Source: Agromyces sp. 3263 (GTDB lineage: Bacteria; Actinomycetota; Actinomycetes; Actinomycetales; Microbacteriaceae). From it: a stretch of DNA of 64,000 nucleotides. The stretch lies in contig NZ_JAVDUV010000001.1 of the NCBI RefSeq assembly GCF_031456545.1, positions 62,001 through 126,000 on the forward strand, in the 5' to 3' direction. The translations under genes and the position numbers were made by a program. Positions within the stretch are counted from its first letter, which is position 1; every line of letters begins with the position of its first letter. This document shows positions 24,445-33,392 of the stretch, piece after piece. The notes beneath the pieces were generated by a model. The model did not search any database. It saw only the letters and a program-made list of their open reading frames with translations, and was not told the DNA's origin.

Positions 24445-26733
24445 CTACGCGTCGACCTCGGCACCCTCCGCGGGAGCGTCGGCGTGCGTGCCGGTCGCCT
24501 CGCGACCCTCGGTGTCGGCCTCCTCGGCCAGCACCGGGGCGAGCGAAAGCTTGCCGCGGTCGTCGATCTTCGTGATCTCGACGAGGATCTTCTGGCCGAC
24601 GCCCAGCACGTCTTCGACGTTCTCGACGCGCTTGCCACCGGCGAGCTTGCGCACCTCGGAGATGTGCAGCAGGCCGTCCTTGCCGGGGAGCAGCGAGATG
24701 AACGCGCCGAAGGCGGCGATCTTCACGACCGTGCCCAGGAACTGCTCGCCGACCTCGGGGTTGGTCGGGTTGGCGATCGCGTTCACCTGGGCACGGGCGG
24801 CCTCGGCCGAGGGGCCGTCGGTCGCGCCGATGTAGACGGTGCCGTCCTCCTCGATGGAGATGTCGGCGCCGGTCTCGTCCTGGATCGCGTTGATCGTCTT
24901 GCCCTTCGGGCCGATCAGCTCGCCGATCTTGTCGACGGGGATCTGGACCGAGATCACGCGAGGCGCGGTCGGGGCCATCTCGTCGGGGCCGTCGATCGCC
25001 GCGTTGAGCACGGCGAGGATGGTCGTGCGAGCATCCTTCGCCTGCGTCAGCGCGCCGGCGAGCACTGACGCGGGGATGCCGTCGAGCTTCGTGTCGAGCT
25101 GGATCGCCGTGACGAACTCCGACGTGCCGGCGACCTTGAAGTCCATGTCGCCGAGCGCGTCCTCGGCACCGAGGATGTCGGTGAGCGCCGCGTAGCGGGT
25201 CTCACCGTTCACCGTGTCGGAGATGAGGCCCATCGCGATGCCCGCGACGGGTGCACGCAGCGGCACGCCCGCGTTGAGCAGCGAGAGCGTCGACGCGCAG
25301 ACGGAGCCCATCGACGTCGAGCCGTTGGAGCCGAGCGCCTCGGACACCTGGCGGATGGCGTAGGGGAACTCCTCGCGCGTGGGCAGCACCGGCACGAGGG
25401 CGCGCTCGGCGAGTGCGCCGTGCCCGATCTCGCGACGCTTCGGCGACCCGACCCGGCCGGTCTCACCGGTCGAGTAGGGCGGGAAGTTGTAGTTGTGCAT
25501 GTAGCGCTTCTTGGTGACCGGGCTCAGCGAGTCGATCTGCTGCTCGAGCTTGAGCATGTTCAACGTGGTGACGCCCAGGATCTGGGTCTCACCGCGCTGG
25601 AAGATGGCCGAGCCGTGCACGCGGGGCACGACCTGGACCTCGGCGTCGAGCGGACGGATGTCGGCCAGGCCGCGACCGTCGATGCGCACGCCCTCCTCGA
25701 GGACGCGCGAGCGCACCACGAGCTTCGTGACCGACTTGTAGGCGGCGGAGACCTCGGCGTTGGCCGACTCGGGCAGCTCGCCGCTCTCGACCTTGGCCGC
25801 GATCTCGGCCTTGACCCGCGACTTCAGCGCGTCGTCGGCGTCCTGGCGCTCGGTCTTGCCGGCGATCTGGTAGATGCCCTTGAGCTCCTCGTAGGCGGAG
25901 GCGGCCACGGCGTCGTACGTCGACTGCTGGTAGGGCGGGAACGTGGGGTAGTCGGCGGTGGGCTTGGCGGCGGTCTTCGCGACCGACTGCTGCGCCTCGA
26001 CGAGCTGCTTGATGAAGGGCTTCGACGCCTCGATGCCCTGCGCGATGACCGTCTCGTCGGGCTTGACCCCGCCGGCCTTGATGAGGTTCCACGCGTTGTC
26101 GGTGGCCTCGGCCTCGATCATCATGATCGCGACATCCTGCGAGCCGTCGGCCTCGGTGACCACGCGACCGGCGACGACCATGCTGAACACGGCCTCCTCG
26201 ATCTGCGAGTACTTCGGGAACGCGACCCACTGGCCGTCGATGAGGGCGACGCGCACGCCGCCGACCGGGCCCGAGAAGGGCAGGCCGGAGAGCTGCGTGG
26301 AGAGCGACGCGGCGTTGATCGCGAGCACGTCGTAGTACTCGTCGGGCTCGATGGCGAGCACGGTGACGACGACCTGGACCTCGTTGCGGAGGCCCTCGAC
26401 GAACGAGGGGCGCAGGGGGCGGTCGATCAGGCGGCAGGTGAGGATCGCCTCGGTCGAGGGGCGGCCCTCGCGACGGAAGAACGAGCCGGGGATGCGGCCG
26501 GCGGCGTACATGCGCTCTTCGACGTCGATCGTGAGCGGGAAGAAGTCGAAGTGCTCCTTCGGCTGCTTGGAGACCGAGGTCGCCGAGAGCAGCATGGTCT
26601 CCTCGTCGATGTAGGCGACGGCAGAGCCCTGGGCCTGCTGGGCGAGACGGCCGGTCTCGAAGCGGATGGTGCGGGTGCCGAACCTGCCATTGTCGATGAC
26701 GGCTTCGGCGAACGTGATCTCAGGACCTTCCAA
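24445..26733 (-). CDS. pnp: polynucleotide phosphorylase (PNPase)
   Basis: 762 residues. Two RNase PH domains come first (core motifs [20 protein letters not shown] at ~87-106 and [12 protein letters not shown] in the second copy). A KH domain follows with [19 protein letters not shown] and then an S1 domain with [21 protein letters not shown]. It degrades RNA 3'-5' by phosphorolysis and adds tails in the reverse reaction. The start is a TTG at 26733 with AAGGAG eight bases upstream; no ATG exists at the family N-terminus. The last ~25 residues are acidic. Preceded by a structured leader. Confidence 0.97.
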   Translation of the reverse strand: MEGPEITFAEAVIDNGRFGTRTIRFETGRLAQQAQGSAVAYIDEETMLLSATSVSKQPKEHFDFFPLTIDVEERMYAAGRIPGSFFRREGRPSTEAILTCRLIDRPLRPSFVEGLRNEVQVVVTVLAIEPDEYYDVLAINAASLSTQLSGLPFSGPVGGVRVALIDGQWVAFPKYSQIEEAVFSMVVAGRVVTEADGSQDVAIMMIEAEATDNAWNLIKAGGVKPDETVIAQGIEASKPFIKQLVEAQQSVAKTAAKPTADYPTFPPYQQSTYDAVAASAYEELKGIYQIAGKTERQDADDALKSRVKAEIAAKVESGELPESANAEVSAAYKSVTKLVVRSRVLEEGVRIDGRGLADIRPLDAEVQVVPRVHGSAIFQRGETQILGVTTLNMLKLEQQIDSLSPVTKKRYMHNYNFPPYSTGETGRVGSPKRREIGHGALAERALVPVLPTREEFPYAIRQVSEALGSNGSTSMGSVCASTLSLLNAGVPLRAPVAGIAMGLISDTVNGETRYAALTDILGAEDALGDMDFKVAGTSEFVTAIQLDTKLDGIPASVLAGALTQAKDARTTILAVLNAAIDGPDEMAPTAPRVISVQIPVDKIGELIGPKGKTINAIQDETGADISIEEDGTVYIGATDGPSAEAARAQVNAIANPTNPEVGEQFLGTVVKIAAFGAFISLLPGKDGLLHISEVRKLAGGKRVENVEDVLGVGQKILVEITKIDDRGKLSLAPVLAEEADTEGREATGTHADAPAEGAEVDA

Positions 26734-26804
26734 GAGGTCTTCTCCTTTGTTTTACGTCGCTCCCCGTGTGGGCGCGACTCAACTCAGGAGCAGGAACAGG
26801 CATT

Positions 26805-26935
26805 ACGAAACGCATCAGCCGATGCGCTCACGCTGGCCACCAGTAGAAGTCCACCACCCGCCGCCTGCGCTCCGCGCGACGCCGTTGGTGATCCACCACA
26901 GGGGACCAGCTTCCTGCCGGCCTGCTCCAGTGTGC
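26805..26935 (-). ncRNA. structured pnp leader, probable Actino-pnp RNA motif
   Basis: This is the main content of the 345-base gap 26734-27078 between pnp and the DUF5302 gene. On the minus strand, GCTGGTC (26904-26910) can pair with GGCCAGC (26832-26838), enclosing further possible pairing between CACCA and TGGTG segments. Next comes a hairpin CGCATC-GGCT-GATGCG (26811-26826) close to the pnp ribosome site. Place and appearance fit the Actino-pnp motif, a conserved 5' element of actinobacterial pnp genes thought to mediate autoregulation. Boundaries are approximate. The rest of the gap (26936-27065) shows nothing I can name. Confidence 0.6.
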
Positions 26936-27065
26936 TCGGCAGCCCATCGGGCCGCCGGTTCCAGCCTAGCAGAGCGGGGCTTTTCGGCCGATCGGCGGCG
27001 GATGTCGCGCGCTCGCGCCGCGACCCGGCGCGGTCGTGCGCGTCGTCGCCCCGCGGCATCCGTGC

Positions 27066-27071
27066 CAGACT
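27066..27071 (+). promoter_or_regulatory. -10 box CAGACT of a leaderless promoter
   Basis: CAGACT is followed by seven bases and the ATG of the DUF5302 gene at 27079. Confidence 0.45.
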
Positions 27072-27078
27072 CGAAGGC

Positions 27079-27270
27079 ATGACGTCCGACGAGCAGAGCA
27101 CCCCCGGCCCCTCAGAGGAGACGAAGCGCAAGTTCCGCGAGGCCCTCGACCGCAAGAACAAGGCCTCGAAGCAGCGTGAGGGCGAGTCGCACCTCGACGG
27201 CGGCGGCGGCGCCCAGCACACCCAGGGGCCGGCCGACCACAAGCGCGAGTTCCGCCGCAAGTCGGGGTGA
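27079..27270 (+). CDS. DUF5302-family small protein
   Basis: 63 residues, rich in Lys, Arg, Glu and Gly, with no hydrophobic segment. KRKFREALDRKNKAS and the C-terminal GPADHKREFRRKSG match the DUF5302 pattern found throughout actinobacteria. It is predicted to be soluble and partly disordered. Function unknown. Leaderless -10 box in front; stands alone between pnp and the opposing glycosyltransferase fusion. Confidence 0.85.
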   Translation: MTSDEQSTPGPSEETKRKFREALDRKNKASKQREGESHLDGGGGAQHTQGPADHKREFRRKSG

Positions 27271-27299
27271 TCCCCGGCGCGTGCCGGAGCGACGGACGG

Positions 27300-29402
27300 T
27301 CAACGGCCCCCGGTCCCCGGCGCCGTCGACACCGGCACGAGCACCGGCCGCTTCGGATCGCGCCCATCGCCCGCCGCGCGCCCTCGCAGCCGCCTGAGCA
27401 CCCAGGGCGCCGCATGCCGGGCGAGCCACTCGGCATCGCCCACCGGCCTGGCGACAGCCCCGTCGTCGTCGTGGACGGCACGCTCGAGCGCGCCGAGCTC
27501 CGTCGCATCCGGCACCCCGAGCACGTGCGCAGCGGCGTACGCGAGCGCGCGGTGCCCGCTGGAGTCGAGGTGCACGCGATCGGCCGCCCAACTGCGGCGG
27601 TGCACCACCTCGCCGCATGACCGCGCGTCGAGCAGCATCGCGCCGTGCTCGTCGGCGATCACGCGAAGCCGGCCGGCGAAGTCCGCGAACCGCGCCTCGA
27701 AGAGCCGCGACGCCGGCCGCATGGGCATGAACGGCGTCACCAGCAGCACGTCGGCGCCGCTCGCCCGCACCGCGCCCACCGCGTCGGAGAGCGCGGCGGC
27801 GAGCCCCGCGACATCCGGCCGGACCCCGACCAGGTCGTTCGCGCCGATGAGCACGCTCACGAGATCCGCTCCTTGGGCGACCGCGAGCGGGAGTTGGACG
27901 TCGATCGCGTCCGCCACCTTCCGGCTGCGCACCGCGACGTTCGCGTAGGCCACGGGGTCCGCCGCGGGGCTCGCCAAGGCCAGGAGCAGGGCGAGCCGAT
28001 CGGCCCACCCGCGGAACTCCCCTGCCTGCATACGGGAGTCGTCGCAGAGCCCCTCGGTGAGCGAGTCGCCCACCGCGACGTACCGTCGCCACGGTGGCGC
28101 GGCCGGAGACGAGGCCAGGGACGCATCGGATGCCGCCGCCGCGCGCTCGGCCCCGGACCGTCCCGAGCGCGGTCGTGCGGTCGTCGCCGAACCCGCCGCA
28201 CGCACTGGGCTCGGAGCATCCGTCACTGCCCCGCCTCGGCTCGTCGTGGCGGCACCACGGGCCAGGGACCGGGTGCCCGCCACGCCGCCGGCCGCCCCGA
28301 TCGCCTCCTCGTAGTGATCGATGAGCTCGTCGCCGAGCACGTCCCAGCCCCGGCCCTGCACGGCCTGCCGGGCGCGGAGGCCGAAGGCGCGTCGCTTGGC
28401 GTCGTCGCCCACGAGGTCGCGCACGCGCTCGCGGAACTCGACGAGGTCGCCCGGGCGGTAGAGCCATCCGTCGACGCTCGAGCGCACGAGGTCGAGCGGT
28501 CCGCCCCGTCCCGTGGCGACCACCGGCACGCCGCTCGCAAGCGACTCCTGGATGGTCTGGCAGAAGGTCTCGCTCTCGCCGGGGTGCACGAAGACGTCGA
28601 GGCTCGCCATCGCGGCGGCGAGGGCGTCTCCCCCGAGGAAGCCCGTGAAGCGGGCGTCCGGCAGCATTCGCTCGAGCGCCGGCCGCGAGGGACCGTCGCC
28701 GATCAGGACGAGTCGGGTGTTCGGCAGGTCCGCGATGGCCCGCAGGTCCTCCACCTGCTTCTCGGGTGCGAGCCGCCCGACGTAGCCGACGATGACCTCG
28801 CCGCCCGCCGCGATCTCGTGCCGCCACCCCGCGTCGCGTCGGCTCGGCGTGAACCTGGCCGTGTCGACGCCGCGACGCCAGATGCGCACCCGGTCGTCGG
28901 GCACGCCCGCAGCAGCGAGCCGTTCGACGGCGGAGCTCGAGGGCGCGAGGGTGACGGTGGCGCGACGGTGCAGGCGACCGAGGTGACGGCTGAGCGCCGG
29001 GGCGGCGCCCGGGATGCCGTACCGCTCGGCGTACGACGGGATGTCGGTCTGGTACACCGCCACCGACGGGACTCCGAGCGGCTCGGCGGCCGCGAGCCCC
29101 CGCCAGCCCAGGACGAACGGCGATGCGAGGTGCATGACGTCGACCTCGTGCTCGCGGAGCACCGCCGACAGCCGGTGGACGCTCGCGAGCGTGACGCGCA
29201 CGTCGGGGTAGCTCGGGAGGGGCATGGAGGGAAGGAGCACCGCGTGGGCGCCGAACAGCGACTGGTCGATGGGTCCGGACCGTGGGGCGACGACCACCGA
29301 CTCGTGGCCACGACGCTCGAGGTGGCGCAGCACCTGCAGGAGGGAGTGCGTCACGCCGTTCATGTGCGGGAGGAACGATTCCGCGAGGAGTGCGACCTTC
29401 AC
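27300..29402 (-). CDS. glycosyltransferase family 4 fused to an SGNH/GDSL hydrolase
   Basis: One uninterrupted frame of about 700 residues. The first ~390 form a GT4 mannosyltransferase-like enzyme: VKVALLAESFLPHMNGVTHS, VIVGYVGRLAPEKQVEDL and the nucleotide-sugar motif FVHPGESETFCQTIQESLASG, cut here to its core. After a ~60-residue Ala/Ser/Arg linker, the second part has block I YVAVGDSLTEG (~residue 446), block III VLIGANDLVG and block V DRVHLDSSGH (~610), giving the Ser and Asp-His of an SGNH esterase. The GTG at 29402 matches the family N-terminus. Likely glycolipid or cell-envelope work; substrates unknown. Confidence 0.88.
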   Translation of the reverse strand: MKVALLAESFLPHMNGVTHSLLQVLRHLERRGHESVVVAPRSGPIDQSLFGAHAVLLPSMPLPSYPDVRVTLASVHRLSAVLREHEVDVMHLASPFVLGWRGLAAAEPLGVPSVAVYQTDIPSYAERYGIPGAAPALSRHLGRLHRRATVTLAPSSSAVERLAAAGVPDDRVRIWRRGVDTARFTPSRRDAGWRHEIAAGGEVIVGYVGRLAPEKQVEDLRAIADLPNTRLVLIGDGPSRPALERMLPDARFTGFLGGDALAAAMASLDVFVHPGESETFCQTIQESLASGVPVVATGRGGPLDLVRSSVDGWLYRPGDLVEFRERVRDLVGDDAKRRAFGLRARQAVQGRGWDVLGDELIDHYEEAIGAAGGVAGTRSLARGAATTSRGGAVTDAPSPVRAAGSATTARPRSGRSGAERAAAASDASLASSPAAPPWRRYVAVGDSLTEGLCDDSRMQAGEFRGWADRLALLLALASPAADPVAYANVAVRSRKVADAIDVQLPLAVAQGADLVSVLIGANDLVGVRPDVAGLAAALSDAVGAVRASGADVLLVTPFMPMRPASRLFEARFADFAGRLRVIADEHGAMLLDARSCGEVVHRRSWAADRVHLDSSGHRALAYAAAHVLGVPDATELGALERAVHDDDGAVARPVGDAEWLARHAAPWVLRRLRGRAAGDGRDPKRPVLVPVSTAPGTGGR

Positions 29403-29605
29403 GCCTCCAGCGTGGGGCCACTCGGCGTTCCTGCGGCACTGGAACCGCCCTCCGAACCGAGGATTCATCGTCTGGTCGGATGCCGTTCGCCGACGCGTCG
29501 CCAGGGAGTCGGCTCGCGGCATCCGACCGTCAACCCCTCGTGCCGGCCGGACGAACGGAGGACCATTGGCGCTGTAGCACACCCGACCGTTCGAGGAGGA
29601 ACGCC

Positions 29606-29812
29606 ATGTCATCAGTCGCCAGGGTCACCACCATCACCGTCCGCTCGGAGACGAGCTTCGAGGACGCCGTCGCGACCGGTGTCGCCCGGGCCGCGCAGAC
29701 ACTCCGCAACGTGAGCGGCGCGTGGGTCAAGGAGCAGAAGGTCGAGGTGGCCGACGGGAAGATCACGGCATGGTCCGTGACCCTCGAGGTCAGCTTCGTG
29801 CTCGACGACTGA
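29606..29812 (+). CDS. dodecin-family flavin-binding protein
   Basis: 68 residues, the typical size, with GAGGAGGAAC before the ATG. The segment FEDAVATGVARAAQTLRNV is the dodecin helix, followed by GAWVKEQKVEV with the tryptophan that stacks on flavin in family members, and the final strand VTLEVSFVLDD. Dodecins assemble into a 12-subunit shell that stores or sequesters FMN, riboflavin or CoA-type ligands. Alone, divergent from the glycosyltransferase fusion. Confidence 0.9.
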   Translation: MSSVARVTTITVRSETSFEDAVATGVARAAQTLRNVSGAWVKEQKVEVADGKITAWSVTLEVSFVLDD

Positions 29813-29875
29813 CACCGCGCGTCCGACGATCCCGACCCGACGCGCGAGCGTCGACCCCCGTTCACCCGGGCGGGG

Positions 29876-29881
29876 TAGAAC
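29876..29881 (+). promoter_or_regulatory. -10 box TAGAAC of a leaderless promoter
   Basis: TAGAAC is followed by six bases and the GTG of the DedA-family gene at 29888; no ribosome site is present. Confidence 0.5.
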
Positions 29882-29887
29882 GGGCGG

Positions 29888-30529
29888 GTGGACGACGCCT
29901 GGATCACCGACCTCGCGGCGTCCGCGTGGCTCGTTCCCGCGCTGTTCGCCCTCGTGGTGGGCGACGCCTTCCTCGTCGTGCTGCCGAGCGAGACCGCGGT
30001 GGTCGCGCTCGGCGCCCTCTGGGCGGCCACCGGCGCTCCCCCGTTGGCAGCGGTGCTGCTCGCCGCCGCGGCCGGCGCCGTCGTCGGCGACGGGCTCTGC
30101 TACCTCGTCGGACGGCGCGTCGGCCTCGACCGCTGGCGTTGGCAGCGCCGGGGACGCATCGGCCGCTCGATCGCACGGGTGCAGGCGGCCGTGCACCGCC
30201 GCACGGCCGTGCTCGTCTTCACGGCCCGCTACGTGCCGTTCGCGCGGATCGCGGTGAACCTCGCCGCCGGCGCGGGACGCGTGCCGCTGCGTCGCTACCT
30301 CACGCTGTCGTTCGCGGCCGGCATGGCGTGGGCGGTGTACAACGTGGCGATCGGCGCGATCGTCGGCTCGGCGCTCCGCGATGCCCCGGTGCTGGCGATC
30401 GCGATCTCGGTGCCCATCGCGATCGCATTGGGGCTCGTCGTCGACCGGACGATCGCTGCGATCGACGCCCGGGGTTCGTCGAGGCCCGACGGCCCGCCCG
30501 GCGCGGAGCCGCCACGGGCACGACGGTGA
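29888..30529 (+). CDS. DedA/VTT-domain membrane protein
   Basis: 213 residues with four to five hydrophobic segments. Family marks are FLVVLPSETAVVALGALW, the cytoplasmic loop GDGLCYLVGRRVG and FTARYVPFARIAVNLAAGAGR, which is the conserved R-x3-P/F-x-R VTT motif. DedA proteins act in membrane homeostasis and as lipid-carrier (undecaprenyl phosphate) flippases in some clades. The basic tail is cytoplasmic by the positive-inside rule. Ends at a strong hairpin terminator. Confidence 0.88.
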   Translation: MDDAWITDLAASAWLVPALFALVVGDAFLVVLPSETAVVALGALWAATGAPPLAAVLLAAAAGAVVGDGLCYLVGRRVGLDRWRWQRRGRIGRSIARVQAAVHRRTAVLVFTARYVPFARIAVNLAAGAGRVPLRRYLTLSFAAGMAWAVYNVAIGAIVGSALRDAPVLAIAISVPIAIALGLVVDRTIAAIDARGSSRPDGPPGAEPPRARR

Positions 30530-30532
30530 GAC

Positions 30533-30575
30533 GACGGATGCCGCGGCGCAACCTGGTCGCGTCGCGGCATCCGTC
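30533..30575. terminator. bidirectional hairpin terminator with GGATGCC/GGCATCC arms
   Basis: Perfect 13-base arms (30533-30545 and 30563-30575) enclose 17 bases, between the converging DedA and FMN reductase genes. Confidence 0.8.
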
Positions 30576-30590
30576 AGCGGTGGCCCTGCG

Positions 30591-31220
30591 TCACTCCCCG
30601 GCGAGCCCGCCGATGAGGTGCCCCGTGGGCCGCTCGAGCGCGAACGGGTCGTTCAGGAGGTCGGAGCGATCGGTGCGCTCGACGAGGTCGGCGAACTCCC
30701 TCGCCCCGCGGAAGATGCGGTCGGGGAGGGACCGAACCCCGTCGCCGCCGTCACCCCAGTCGCTCGTGGCCGCGTAGACGCCCGTCGTCACCGGCTGCGC
30801 GTGCAGGTAGGTGAACAGCGGGCGCATCGCGTAGTCGATCGCGAGCGAATGCCGCGGGGTGCCGCCGGTCGCGCCGAGCAGCACGGGCAGGTCGGTGAGC
30901 GCCTGCGTGTCGATCACGTCGATGAACGACTTGAACAGGCCCGCGTAGCTCGTCGTGAAGATCGGCGAGACGGCGATGAGGCCGTCGGCCGATGCGACCG
31001 CCTCGAGGGCCGCCTCGAGCTTCGGCGGCGCGAAGCCGAGGAGCAGGTTGTTCGTGATGTCGTGGGCGAGATCGCGCAGTTCGAAGGTCTGCACCTCGAC
31101 CTCGACGCCGCGCTCCCGCAGGATGTCCGTGGCATCCGCCGCGAGGCGGTCGGCGAGCTGGCGCGTCGAGCTGGGGGTCGACAGGCCCGACGAGATGACG
31201 ACGATGCGCTTGGCGGTCAT
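30591..31220 (-). CDS. NADPH-dependent FMN reductase, CE1759 family
   Basis: 209 residues of flavodoxin-like fold. It shows VVISSGLSTPSSTRQLADRL (phosphate-binding loop) and VSPIFTTSYAGLFKSFIDVI, the FMN-contact region of the family. The CE1759 group is defined by pairing with a CE1758-type luciferase-like monooxygenase, which lies 11 bases upstream in the same operon. The enzyme should supply reduced FMN to that monooxygenase. The physiological substrate of the pair is not known. Confidence 0.9.
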   Translation of the reverse strand: MTAKRIVVISSGLSTPSSTRQLADRLAADATDILRERGVEVEVQTFELRDLAHDITNNLLLGFAPPKLEAALEAVASADGLIAVSPIFTTSYAGLFKSFIDVIDTQALTDLPVLLGATGGTPRHSLAIDYAMRPLFTYLHAQPVTTGVYAATSDWGDGGDGVRSLPDRIFRGAREFADLVERTDRSDLLNDPFALERPTGHLIGGLAGE

Positions 31221-31231
31221 GGTCGTGCTCC

Positions 31232-32446
31232 TTATCGCGTGGCGGCGGGGCCGAAGGCCGAGCCGGTCTTGACGGGTGCGGGCGCCGTGGCCTGCGCGTC
31301 CTGGTAGGGCGAGGGGCCGGCGAGGTTGTCGCCGCGGTTCGCGCGCGGCGTGGCCTGACGGGGCGCCTCGTCGCCGTACTTCGCGGCGACGAGCGAGGCG
31401 TGGGTCGGGGCATCCGGAACGTCGGCCGGACGGTTCTTCGCGAACTCGCGGCGCAGCACGGGCACGACCTCCTCGCCGAGCAGGTCGAGCTGCTCGAGCA
31501 CGGTCTTCAGCGGAAGGCCGGCGTGGTCGAGCAGCCAGAGCTGGCGCTGGTAGTCGCCGACGTAGTCGCGGAAGCCGAGGGTGCGGTCGATGACCTCCTG
31601 CGGGCTGCCGACCGTGAGCGGGGTCTGCTGCGTGAAGTCCTCGAGGCTCGGGCCGTGGCCGTACACCGGGGCATTGTCGAAGTAGGGGCGGAAGTCCTTC
31701 ACCGCGTCCTGCGAGTTCTTGCGCATGAACACCTGGCCGCCGAGCCCGACGATCGCCTGCGCGGCGGTGCCGTGGCCGTGGTGCTCGAAGCGCTGGCGGT
31801 AGAGGGCGATCATGCGCTGGGTGTGGGATGCCGGCCAGAAGATGTGGTTGGCGAAGAAGCCGTCCCCGTACGACGCGGCCTGCTCGGCGACCTCGGGGGT
31901 GCGGATGGAACCGTGCCAGACGAACGGGGGCACGCCGTCGAGCGGGCGGGGCGTCGAGGTGAAGCCCTGCAGCGGAGTGCGGAACTTGCCCTGCCAGTCG
32001 ACGACGTCCTCGCGCCAGAGGCGATGGAGCAGCTCGTAGTTCTCCATGGCGAGGGGCAGGCCCTGGCGGATGTCCTTGCCGAACCAGGGGTAGACGGGGC
32101 CGGTGTTGCCGCGGCCGAGCATCACGTCGGCACGGCCGCTCGACACATGCTGGAGCATCGCGAAGTCCTCGGCGATCTTCACCGGGTCGTTCGTGGTGAT
32201 GAGGGTCGTCGCGGTCGAGAGCTGCAGGGTCGAGGTCTGTCCGGCGATGTACGCCAGGGTCGTGGTGGGCGACGACGACCAGAACGGCGGGTTGTGGTGC
32301 TCGCCCAGCGCGAAGACGTCGAGCCCGACCTCCTCGGCGTGCTTGGCGATGGTCAGCGTGGCCTGGATGCGCTCGGCCTCGGTCGGGGTTCGACCGGTCG
32401 TCGGGTCCTGTGTGATGTCGCTGACGGTGAAGATTCCGAACTGCAT
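31232..32446 (-). CDS. luciferase-like flavin-dependent monooxygenase, CE1758 family
   Basis: 404 residues from the ATG at 32446, with GGAGGG upstream. The TIM-barrel LLM fold shows MQFGIFTVSDITQDP, ALGEHHNPPFWSSSP, and GRADVMLGRGNTGPVYPWFG. A ~60-residue Ala/Pro-rich C-terminal tail is unusual for the fold. It is coupled to its own FMN reductase downstream. Two-component oxygenases of this kind oxidise small organics with O2; the target is unknown. Upstream ATG reading at 32488 is rejected for lack of homology and ribosome site. Confidence 0.9.
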   Translation of the reverse strand: MQFGIFTVSDITQDPTTGRTPTEAERIQATLTIAKHAEEVGLDVFALGEHHNPPFWSSSPTTTLAYIAGQTSTLQLSTATTLITTNDPVKIAEDFAMLQHVSSGRADVMLGRGNTGPVYPWFGKDIRQGLPLAMENYELLHRLWREDVVDWQGKFRTPLQGFTSTPRPLDGVPPFVWHGSIRTPEVAEQAASYGDGFFANHIFWPASHTQRMIALYRQRFEHHGHGTAAQAIVGLGGQVFMRKNSQDAVKDFRPYFDNAPVYGHGPSLEDFTQQTPLTVGSPQEVIDRTLGFRDYVGDYQRQLWLLDHAGLPLKTVLEQLDLLGEEVVPVLRREFAKNRPADVPDAPTHASLVAAKYGDEAPRQATPRANRGDNLAGPSPYQDAQATAPAPVKTGSAFGPAATR

Positions 32447-32518
32447 CTCGCCCTCCTGGGCTCCTCGTCGTACTTCATGCGTTTGCATGCAATGGGTGGA
32501 ACGGATGATGCCGCCCGA

Positions 32519-33295
32519 CTATTCCCGCGTCGATCGGACCAGTTCGAGCACGGCGTCGGCGGCCTCGGCGAGTGCGACGCCGTAGGCCCTGCCGTGGCCC
32601 GCGGCGTGCACGGCGAGCGGATGCAACTGGTGCAACGGCACCCGGTCGCGCCAGCCGGGGCGCAGCGGCCGGGCGCGATCGTAGGCCTCGAGCACGTCGA
32701 CGAGGAACGGACAGCCGAACAGCGCCAGCATCGCGAGGTCCGTCTCCCGGTGGCCGCCGTGCGCGGCGGGGTCGATGAGCACCACGCCCTCGGGCGACCA
32801 CAACACGTTGCCGTTCCAGAGGTCGCCGTGGATGCGGGCCGGTGGCTCGTCGTCGTCGAACGCCCCCAGCGCGATGAGCTCCGCCACCCGCCGCACGAGC
32901 GCGGCCTCCGAGGCCATGACGTTGCCCGCCTGCACGGCGACCTCGAGGTACGGGAGGACCCGGTCGCGTGCGTAGAAGCGGCCCCAGGTGCGCTCGTGAG
33001 ACTCGGGCAGGCGGCGGCGGCCGATGAACAGCGGGCCGCGCCACCCCTCGGGCCCGACGCCGAAGGCCGGCGCCCCGGCCGCGTGCGTCCTCGCGAGCGA
33101 CGCGCCGAACTCCGTCGCCGCAGACGCCGAGGGTCGGGTCTCGTGGATCCGCTCGAGCTCGATGCGCCCCGGGGCGACGGACACGACCGCGGCGGTGCGC
33201 ACGCCGCCGGCCGACGCCAGCCACGAGAGCCCGGCCGCCTCCGCCTCGAAGAAGCCCTCGGGGGCATCCGTTCGCGCCTTCACGATGGTGTCCAC
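32519..33295 (-). CDS. fructosamine kinase family protein
   Basis: 258 residues from a GTG. The kinase-like core contains RIHGDLWNGNVLW with the catalytic Asp, and VVLIDPAAHGGHRETDLAML with the metal-binding Asp, both signature elements of ketosamine-3-kinases. The enzyme phosphorylates fructosamines (sugar adducts on amines or proteins) so that they break down, a glycation-repair role. It lies upstream of the CE1758 gene on the same strand with 72 bases between, so it may be separately expressed. A weak CACACT box precedes the GTG. Confidence 0.9.
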   Translation of the reverse strand: MDTIVKARTDAPEGFFEAEAAGLSWLASAGGVRTAAVVSVAPGRIELERIHETRPSASAATEFGASLARTHAAGAPAFGVGPEGWRGPLFIGRRRLPESHERTWGRFYARDRVLPYLEVAVQAGNVMASEAALVRRVAELIALGAFDDDEPPARIHGDLWNGNVLWSPEGVVLIDPAAHGGHRETDLAMLALFGCPFLVDVLEAYDRARPLRPGWRDRVPLHQLHPLAVHAAGHGRAYGVALAEAADAVLELVRSTRE

Positions 33296-33345
33296 CCGCC
33301 CAGTGTGCCCGACGAGCGCGCCGCGAGCGCGTCGTGCACAGGCGA

Positions 33346-33377
33346 AGGGCGGGGGCGCCGTCCGGCACCCCCGCCCT
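33346..33377 (-). terminator. hairpin terminator of the M28 peptidase gene
   Basis: 14-base arms (33346-33359 and 33364-33377) with one G-U type mismatch and a four-base loop, placed just after the peptidase stop. Confidence 0.75.
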
Positions 33378-33392
33378 CACGACCGCGACGAC

